Part shown: positions 1 through 10,500 of the stretch, one piece after another
Layout: each line of letters starts with the position of its first letter
Position numbering within the stretch: the first letter of the stretch is position 1
Assembly: GCA_959347315.1 (NCBI GenBank)
Contig: OY365809.1
Coordinates: 42,353,290 to 42,417,289 of the forward strand
From: Bimastos eiseni
Lineage: Eukaryota; Annelida; Clitellata; Crassiclitellata; Lumbricidae
Reading direction: 5' to 3'
DNA: 64,000 bases
Notes under the pieces: model-generated
What the model saw: only the letters and a program-made list of their open reading frames with translations
Database searches by the model: none
What the model was told of the DNA's origin: nothing
Made by a program: the position numbers and the translations under genes

Positions 1-1586
1 CCACTTAGAAGCAGTAGTGAAGTTTCTCTTAAATATCTAAACCAGTGACTTAGCCAAAACTATTGTTTCTTTAATTAATTCTGCATATTTATAGACTTGA
101 TTGAACTTGAAAAGAAATGCTTAGTGGGGTTTGCTGATCTGCATGAATTGAGTATAGACAGTAGATGTCTATTTTTGTAGAGCGTTAAGAACAATAAATT
201 CGACAACCGTAGTGCCATCTATCATCTGCTGATGGACAAATGTCAACGTCAGAATGTGACAAAACAGTCTGCCTCGTCTTTTGTGCCAAATTCTCATCTC
301 GATGCGACATCTTCTAACGAGAAAGGTTAACATCACTGCCTATCATTCATAGATATATCAATATATAAATTAAATTTCTTGCAACATTCAAATAAATTTT
401 GTAATAGTTGATGTCAATGGCAGTTTTACAGCTGTTTTAACTAGAGCTGTCAATGGGTACCCGGGTGCCCATTTGCTAGCTGGGTATTTAGGCAGTAATA
501 GTCATGACGGGTGCCCTTATAAAATTTTATGGTTGATTTACAGAAGGAGCTGTTGCTTGTGTGTGAAGATTGTGTGCAGCTTTGACTGCAATCAAAGGAA
601 GGGTGAAACTTTTTATTTTATTTTCTAAATGATTTATTTTGTAGCAGCTGACACAAACCTGCACAAGCGATTGTCCTTGGTGAGTAGCTGCAAATTATTA
701 TTAATTATTATTATTGATAATTATTATTATTAATTTTTTATTATTATTAATTATTATTTATTATTAATTATTATTATTAATTATTATTATTACTATTAAT
801 AATAATTATTATTTATTATTAGTAGTAGGTATTATTATTAATGAAGTTTGTGATGCTTCTTATTAGAGCTCCACTAGACATCTCTGCATTTGAACAACAA
901 TCTCTTTTGCAACAATGACCCCTAACCCGGTTGTCTTTAGAATATCTATAATGCTCGGTCATTGTTACAGTGTCCCTGCTCCTCATTTGATCTTATTAGG
1001 AAAACATTTGTAATGGCATGCATTTATATGGTCCTTGTAGCGGCATGGCTGCGTTACGGCGCCTTAGAAATCGTCTGTTTAATAATAATAATAATAATAA
1101 TGGTCCTTATTTCTCATCAATATATTTTCATTACACAAAGATTAATGTGTGCTAATTCTTATATGCTATTGCAATCAATTGGGGCTTATATTTTCTAATG
1201 ATATAACCCTTAGTTTTCTATTGTACTTAAATGACCCCCATTCATTACAATAGCATATAATTTTCATTGGTCCATATTTGTCTTCGTAACACTTACTTTA
1301 TTGTATACACTAATGTGGCATGTATGAAGTCTGTGTTCACCATGACAGAATTTATATAGCTCAATACTGGTTCAATATAGCATTTACATGAGAAGCTGAT
1401 GTTGCTTCTTACATATGAAGTTTACCTTACGTCTGACAGCTGAAGTTGATCTGGTTTCTGAAATAGGATGTTAGTCTTGCTTCTTACATCTAAAGTTTAT
1501 CTGGCTTCTTGATGTTCATCTGAAGTTGATCTTGCTTCTGAAGTTGATCTTACATCTGATGTTGATCTGACTTTGTGTTGAAACAG
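1..1586. other. Upstream intron of the SIK-like gene
   Basis: No coding exon was found here. The stretch lies 5' of the first recognisable SIK-like exon and is taken as its intron. It holds an ATT microsatellite near 694-841 and a degenerate tandem repeat at about 1,390-1,575 built on a theme like GAAGTTGATCTTGCTTCT, which runs up to the splice acceptor at 1,585-1,586. Confidence 0.5.
694..841. repeat. ATT/AAT trinucleotide microsatellite
   Basis: An imperfect run of ATT/TTA units in the intron upstream of the first SIK-like exon. Simple-sequence DNA with no coding potential. Confidence 0.9.
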
Positions 1587-4500
1587 GATCGTGTCCTTCA
1601 GAGCGATGAGTCGGAGGCAGAGGAACCATCACCTGAGGCAATGGCACATTACCTGTCGCTCCGACGACACACGATTGGTCCTGGTGAGGCCAATCAACTC
1701 CAGCAGCACCAGCAGCCAAGGAAACGCAGGATGGCCTACATCCACCCACCCAATGCCAATGGAGTCCTCGATGGCCTTTCCAAATTGTCAGGTATGCATA
1801 GAAGAGCAAATGATGCTTCTTTTTCGTTTCAAAATATGTTAAATTAATTAAAATTTCTGAAAACACTTGACTACTTACAACTGACATTGATCATTCATTT
1901 TCACCAAAGTTGGACCATGAGCACCTCTGAGTAGTTCTTTTGTAAATATATAATATAAATGATATCTGAATGGTAAATGAAATATCATTGACTAACTAGT
2001 TAGTATCTTTGGTAACATTCATCATACTAATGACACTATGTAGCCATCTAGAATCTCAAGCAAGAAGTTTTTATTATTGTTATTATTATTTTATTATTAT
2101 TATTACTGTTTTATTGTTATTATTATTTTATTATTATTATTACTGTTTTATTGTTATTATTATTATTTTATTATTGTTGGTGTTATTATTATTTATTTTT
2201 ATTATTATGATTATTATTTCCAGATGACCAGCGTAAGCACTCCCCAGAGCCGTTGTCACGACAACCAAACCATGCATTCCTTCAGCAACTGCACCAGCAG
2301 GTGGCCATTGCGGAAAAACTGCGTCAGGTGAGGTCTTCAAATTCGTCAGACAAAACCGGTCTGTAAACCAGTCGACCCGTTTGTCTGTCATCTGGATCCG
2401 GTGGTTAAGTAGTCATGCGAATGAATGGGTCAACTGTTATTTGGGTTCTGTGTAATTAGACACTAACGGAGGTTAGGGTTTGCGATGGTGGTCTTTAGTG
2501 GTTATATGGCTGGACTATTATCCCTAAGTTTGAGGGTTCTGTGCGTCAACTGTTCTGTCTATTCCATTAGTTCCCCCTCTAGCGATTTTGGATGTAAAAT
2601 GAATACCTTACGTGTGAGGCAGTTGGTGGGATGATTGGGTGGTAATGAAGGACGGGCCACCCATATTCATACCCGTGACGGCTTGTAATCTAATTCAAAT
2701 GACTTCTAATTTAAGCTTAGTGACTTTCAGTCTAATCTAAATGACTTCTAACCTAAATGACTTTTAATCTAAGTGACTTTTAATCTAATATAAATGACTT
2801 CTGATCTAAATGACTTTTATTCTAAATGACTTCTAAACTGATCTGAATGATTTCTAATCAAATCTAAATGACTTGTAGTCTAACATAATTGACTAAATAA
2901 ATTCTAATCTAATCTAAAAGACTTATGATCTAATATAAATGACATCTAATCTAAAGGCAAAACGCTCAGTGTGTGAGAAGAAAACATGTGCATTTTGAAG
3001 CGAGGAAGGGTTCTGCAAGCGGATCGAAGTGGATTGTGATTATAAGATTGTTCACTCGTGTCACAAACAAGACGCAACAAAGGAACCAGATTGAACTGAA
3101 TCGGTGGCAGACCAGCGAGTTGTTTATCTTCGAGAAAAGTAGCTGCTGTCAGTTCGTAAGAGACCAACCAGATTGTACTGATTTCAGAAAATGGATGCAG
3201 GAGTATTTTAAAAAATGTATCCGCCTTCTGCTTTCAGTTGTAACCAGCCAAATGTAACATGACGTAAGTCGTTAGTCACGTAATGGGAGTCGATGTCACA
3301 CAGTCGTTAGTTATGTAATAATAGTTAATGTAGATATTCCTAACATCCATGCCATCTGTCGGCTGTCGACGGGAATCCGTTGGTTCATTCCACGCTTTTG
3401 CGTTGATTCATCAATGGTCATTCTTTCAGCTTACTGTGCACTATTTTCCTAATTGTTGTGACACTATTTGTTAGGATGACGCTTAACATCATAATAGGCC
3501 AGCGCAGAGAGCGCCTCTGAATAGTTATTCTGTGAGAGGTGCTATATAAATCTATAAATACCATAAATGCAAAATGTTATGAAGTCGTTAGTCATGTAAT
3601 GTTTGCTTGTTCTTGATGTTATGTCGAATGTCTCGTAAATCTATCTGCTTACACTGACACCTGAATAGATTTATGTCCTGTTACTTCATCTCAAATGGTT
3701 AGCTGATGTTAGATAAGACCAGAAAGGATTTATTACAGAAGGTTATGTATCTGATGCTCATTCATTCATTCATCATTCATTTATCAAATTTATATAGCAC
3801 CCTTCAAGAAACCTACTCAGAGGTGCTCTCAGCTAGGCTGCAGCCAAACAAAAATGACTTAAGGACAATAGGAGTCAACTGATAACACTCGTCGACTTCA
3901 TGAATATTATTTCTGCATATTAGAGCTCATAGTTGAATCTGAATGAACTTTGTTTGACTAAGGACGCAGTCACTGATTCGGGAATTCAGCTAAGTTGCTC
4001 GAATCAGTCGTGTTTAAGTTTTGAAGGTGTTTCAGTTCATATAGCCCTGTAACCTTAGAATACTCGCTTACAATATTCTGCCTATCGTTTTTTGTTTGAC
4101 GGAATTTAACTGTTTTAATTTTTATTACCGAAATTTGATACTGCCCTTCTTCCAAAGTTTTTTGCTCGAAGTCCCTACACAGTGACTCCCCAGACGAGGG
4201 TTGAACCCGCTCACTTAGTGCACACTCAACGTTACGGGCCGACCACTCTAACCGATTGGCCACCATGCCACACATTTAATGGGATAAGCAAAGAGTAATG
4301 CCATACATTGAAATTCGACTCCTATTATAACTAAATAATAATAATTAAATAATAATATTAATAAAATTATTAGTATATCACCTTGTGCTGTCATTTCTTG
4401 GAAATCTATCGACCGCCATGACCAATCCTCTCCATTTTTTCTTTCCAAAGTTGTGTCCCTTAGTATATAAATTACTAATTTATAAATTAATAATCACAAT

Positions 4501-7500
4501 TAATTAATTACAGTTATTTGTTGGATTGTAGTCGGATGGGGGAGGAGAAGGACTGGTGATACAGAAGACAAAGCATGAATCGAGTGTTACTGGCGATGAA
4601 TACGAACGTGCCGACTGTGAAAAACCAATCAGGTAAAATTTGAAATATCTTTTCATGTATAAAAGAAGTCTATTCCGTTCTGATTTTAATACTTTGTTAT
4701 ATCATCTTTTCAGCTGTAATTAGTAATTCTATCTTTTCCTGTCAAAGGCCTGATCACCCACCCCTAGGTCTATGCGTAGGCAGTGGACTGTGATGATGAG
4801 AAATTCAGCCAAAGAGGCATGTTGAATGTTTAGTCTTTTGAGACTGCATTCTGTCTATTGATTCAATTAAAAAAACTTATCCAAATTTCTGTCTACCCTG
4901 TGGACAATATAATGTAATCGAGCCTTTATATAGCGCCCCTTCAAGAGGCTTTTGTTGGTAGGGCACTTGGCCTGTATCGCAGTGTACGTATCGATGTTAT
5001 GGGGTGTGTGCTTATGTGCTTCATTAGATATAAATATTTGGAGGAATCCTATATCAGATACGGTTGTTCAGATACAGCCGTATGTCCAAACTTAATTCTG
5101 TGTTATTCCTTATTTTGGTTGTGTGCTAAAGCTTTTTAACTATTTCTATAAGTTATTAATCTATTTCTTCAGTAATTCGCGTATTTATTCACTTCTTTAC
5201 TGAAACATTTTACTCCTTTAATTCGGATTTTGTTTATGTGGATATACGCAATAAACCGAAAGACCAAGCTTCAAATTCGGTCAGAACTTTTTTCTATTTT
5301 TGCTCTTCCTGCTACAGTGAGAAGATGGTGAGCAAGAAGGCCGGTCACGCACCCTCATATGCTGAGGCTGAGGAAATTAAGTCACTGCCTCTCTAATACT
5401 GCCTCTCTCTCTCATTGCTTAAGGAACTGCTCTTCTCTTCTCCTTTTTTTGTTGATCTCTTCATTCATGCATTCCTTCACCAAATATTTAATCGGTTTGA
5501 AAGGTACCAGCGACTGCGTTCTACGGGTAAGCTTCAGGCGCCTGTGCCCACGGTGCTTCGAGTGGAGGAACTTTCCGAAGAGGATGAAAGCCTGGACCTG
5601 GAGACAGTCGCGGAATTCAGCTCTCAACATTCGACGACTTTCCGAAGGCCAAGTAAGCCTAGTTGCTTGCAACTCTCTCCTTGAAAAGCACTCGACGACC
5701 TTCTCCCTGACTATATCTCGGACTGTAAGCTGAAATTCAGGGCGTGACTCTCTGCATCCGATTTGCCGATAGATTTTTTCCATGCATTTAATTTTTTTTC
5801 CATATTTGCTGATCTTTGCCCATATTTACATATTTGACCTTATTTTCATATTTGACCATATTTACATGAAAAATAATAACAAAAATATTTAATAATAATG
5901 ATAGTGATTTATTGATTTCAATACACTGTATGATTGCATGATATGGTAGTTACAGATGATTGCAGGTTTCAAAGGAGTTGAATTTAATTAATAATAATGA
6001 TAATTATAATACATCAAGCGATTTTTTTCCAGACCATCCCTACTCGATGCCGGAGAAGTGCCGAGCCATGCGTCGGTGCAGTGAAGACCTGGCATCGGTC
6101 GGAAAGTACAAATCACACCTAGAGAAGATCTACAATCAGACGCTACAAGACGAGGTATCTCACAACTGCTTATCACAACTTTCCTTTGACTCATAGTCAA
6201 TGCTCAATGGCATAGTGGTTGGCATGCTGGACCATCGATCGAGAGGTCGAGGGTTAAAATTCCCAACAGGGCAGGAATTTTTTTGAGATTTCTGCTACAT
6301 CTCTGCTCCTTAGTTGAGTACAATGTACACTGACTACGCTGTTGGTGGGAAGACGAGGATTGGCCGATGCGCTTATATCCCGAGGCTGAGAAAATGAAGT
6401 CGCTAATGCTTCACGTGCCCATGGCTGCGTAGCAAACTTAAGGGATTGCTATTCTTTTGTTCACGAAATGACTATACAGTATGGACCACAATTTAATAGA
6501 ATGGTCTTAACCGCTTGCGAAACTGTCCAATCTGTGTGCAAATGCTGACGATTGGAGTTACTTGTCATGTCTCATCTTGCTTTCAACCTTCCTCACTCCA
6601 AGGGTTGGCTGCACCATGGACAACTCTGTTCCTGTTTCTTGTATCTTATAATAACTGGGTGAATGATAGCTCAGTCCATATTGTCTATTTATATCATCCT
6701 GGGTCTTACCCTGGACTGAGTTCCAGGTACTGTGCTTTGGATGATCTCCTTCTCTAAAAAATCTCCAGTCTTCCTTGTTATATATATGTCCAGAATACAT
6801 CTGATTCTACTAATTCCGCTAATCATGTCGATAAGAGAATTTCATCTGATTTCTTTACCTCCCTTTCACTGCAATTTCTTTATCTTGGCACTGCACTCTT
6901 TGTACAGAAGAGCATTCCATAAATGGACACCTTCGTTATTTGTTTTCAGGCGGAGTCGAGCGTGTCTAACCTCGACGACCTCAGTCCTCTCCTCCCTCAG
7001 CAGGTCCTCCAACGCCAGGCAGGGGTTCATAACCTCGAGAAACTGACACAGCGACACCAGTTGAACTGCGCCCAGGACAGGCAACCCCTGCAGGTTAGCA
7101 GTCGTCATCGTAATTGTGATGTAATCCTCGATTACATTACATTGCGATTTTCGTTATGGTGATTCTGTGGTGGTGGCAGTTACAAGCTGCTTTGAGTCTT
7201 TATCAGAGTGTGAAGTTGGCTGGGTTTCTAGTCTTTTGTGGGTTCTATCTTCTGCTTGTGTGCTCTTTCTTTTTACTGAATTTGGCCGCCTGGGCTTTCG
7301 CTATGAGAAATGGGCCTCACGGTTATATGTGTGACGTTTAGTGTGTTTGACCTTGGGTATATTTTACTGTGAGCATTTTGGACCTTGGACATATTTACTA
7401 TGAGCATCTGTATAACCTTGGGGATATGCACCCCAGGACTTCATTTAAGACATCCAAATATGTTTTTATGTTCCATAGTCCCTTTTGCATGCACTTCTCT

Positions 7501-10500
7501 TATGCAGTATTGGGCATTCGCAGTGGTGAGACCCAGGGGCGTCAATCCCCCCTCTGAGTAATGGAGGCAACCCCCGGTCCCAAGTATCAGGAAGGCAAGA
7601 TATTATTCCCCCAGACTAAAAACTATCCCCCCACCTGAACTTGGAGACATTTACCTCTGCATTACTCCCCCCCCATCTGGACGCCCTGGTGAGACCGACC
7701 ATCTGGAATGGGCTTCCCCTAGAGCTTCGACTCCTATAAAGAAATTCTTCAACTGCATTTTACTCATATCTGAAATCTGCCCTTTTCAGCTGCGGTTAAA
7801 CAGGGAGAGCCTCTGAGTAGATATCTTGAAGTATTTTGGAGGGGTGCTATATAAAGTGATTTTGATTGATTTATTGATTAATTGATTTTACTGTGAGAAT
7901 GTTTAACATTGATCCTATTTTACATCACATGTCTTTACATCACATGTCTTTACATCACATGTCTTTACATCTCATGTCTTTACATCTCATGTCTGACTTT
8001 GAGCTTATTTTGCAATGAGATTTTACTTCACGAATGCTTTTAACCCAGAGCATGTTTTGAATTTCAACTAACATTTCTGTCTCGAGTATTGTTTCTAACT
8101 TCCAGCATGTTAGACTTTGAATCTGTTTTACCTTGAACCTGTTTGACATTAAGTTTGCACTTTACCTTGAGCACATCTTTACATTTTGTATAAATTACAT
8201 TACATCGAATTTATTACTGCCAAATATACTCTTGACTTGAATGGAGCAGGTACAGTAACTTGGAAAGCCAAATTTTGTTTAAACTTGGACCCATTGTTTA
8301 TCCAACTCCGAGTGTATGCCAAGTACTACCAAACTCAGACTGAGTCGAGTTTTGCGATCAGTCGTGTTTGCTTTGATTTTCAGACGTCGGGAAGTTGCCC
8401 GAGAAGGCATCGGACTCGAACGACGAACGGTTTTGGCCCGCTTGCGGAGGAGGTGGAGGATTTTTCTCTGTCAGACCCATCTCCGGAAAAACCTAACTGT
8501 TCTTTCTGTCTTTTGTCCTGTGCCTGCCCCGTGCATGCCCTTAGAGCGGGCACAGATGACAGAGAATCATCCTCCTCCTCGACTGACCTCTGACATGACT
8601 GAGCATTTCCATGGCCAGGTGGGAGTTCGGATGATGGGCGCTGTACGTACTGCTGCCTCGTGGTCCACCCGTAGTATCCCATACCCTGTTGTGAAGTCGC
8701 TTCCATTGCTTTTGTGTCGTCCGTTCGAAGTGCTTTGTTCTTTCCTTTTTTTTAGAATGTCTCTTTTCTTATTGCAATCCTTCTTTTGATCTTTTTCTGT
8801 CTGTGGCATTTGGCATCTGCCATGAGCATGCTCCATAGCTAGTAGAATTCTGTTCTGTATCTTTGCGTCCAGTGTGTATTCGGACTACAGTTTCCTTTCC
8901 TTTATACTTATCTTCGGTACCTTATCATTTTTATGTTTGTTTTAATTCCGTATTTGGTTGGTATTGTGTACAGTCTATCCTTGCCTGCCTCCTGTCATCT
9001 TTGCTTGGTCATCTGCAAACCCCAATGCCATCTTCCTCTCACATTTATCTCCTCCTTCAAGTCATGTACTGCAGTTACTCAACTATTAGCATCTCTTAGC
9101 TTTGGAAAGTCTAGAAATCCTTTTACGATTGGAGATGACCTCATCCTCCCATGTGCATAGGAATCGTTTGAAATCCTGCAGTCAACTGCAGATTGCTCTG
9201 TCAAGGGTCTCATTGAGCTGCTTGTAAAGAATAGAAAATCCCATGTTTCCCATTAGCTTATTCTTCAATTTTTTGGTTCTGTTCGCTGTCTAACATGTTT
9301 TAAAACATGTGTGACAGTTAGCTTCCCTTGTACTATCTCCTTGCTTAGATTTTGCTTTTCATTATTCCCAGATTATGTTAAAAGCTTTAGGATTCAGAGG
9401 AAACAAGAGCTCTTTGAAACATGCTGGGTAACATACAGAGGCGGAGAGTGGCCAGAAAAATTCACGGAAGCCATAATAGTGCCAATAGAGAAGAAGCAAG
9501 GGCCACAAGGATATGTGGACTTTAGGACCATACGCTTAGTGTCACTTGAATCGAAGATTCTCTTAAAGATGATTACAGAGAGGATGGAAACAACGGTGGA
9601 AGCCTTCCTAAGGATGGATATATTTGGCTTCTCTGGAAAGAAGTACTCGCTTGAGGGAATATTAGAATCTTGGTTAACACGTAAACTTGAAATTGGCGGG
9701 ATAACATGTAAAATGGATTATATCGCAAAGAATGACAGCTCAGAAATGTGCAGCCTTTCCTTGTTGAAGGGGAAACCTATGGTTTTAATTACCAGTTATT
9801 TGTTTGGCTTGCCCAACATATCTATGTCTTCTTCTCAGCAAGTTTGTATTTGAACGTGGGAGATTAAATTAATTCTAGGTCTTGACGTGTTTCATTTATA
9901 GTTAAATATTTCATTGTTATACTTTCTCTTCTGTAGTCTACCATCGTAATGTTGGATTAAATGCTTTGAGCTTCTTCTCTTTAATAAGTCATAGTATTTA
10001 AGTATTCTCCATTGCTTGTGCTTTCTCGTTAATTTTCATAATTTCTTTGTGATTTTTCAGTGTTTCTCTAACTGTAATTAGAATTAGAATTTCAGCATTT
10101 ATATAGGGCTGCGCTCAGAGAGAAAAGCAATTCAGATGTGCTCTCTACGCTTGCCCATATTTTGTTTACGTCATTAAGAATAGAACATTTTTCAATTTGC
10201 AAACATTGTTCATTGACAACTAGAGAGAATGCCATTCCATACAATGTTTTACATGCAAGATTCTAAGGAAAAGCCAGACCTAGACTGTAAGTGATTTGTA
10301 ATATAAATGAGAACATAATATCATTTGGAATAACACTTATGGGAGTGCAGTATACTTTACAAATGACTATGAAGTGAGGAAAATGAACTTATGGGCCCTG
10401 GCAAATATTTAGGTTTCACCAACGGCAAAATTTTTTATTATTTGATAAAACCCTGGTCATTTGCTTCTCTGGCAGTTATACAATTGCCAGAGAAGCAATT

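Noticed and set aside
2009..2331. Open frames rich in Leu/Ile/Tyr on the plus strand
   Set aside because: They read through the TTA microsatellite; the true exon at 2224-2327 uses another frame.
4160..4265. Candidate tRNA gene
   Set aside because: A and B box-like words are present, but no complete cloverleaf could be drawn; it fits a SINE head better.
8186..8593. 135-codon plus-strand frame over the SIK-like exon region
   Set aside because: It ends in a stop before the donor at 8618 and does not fit the phase of the exons on either side; the split 58-nt plus 74-nt model does.
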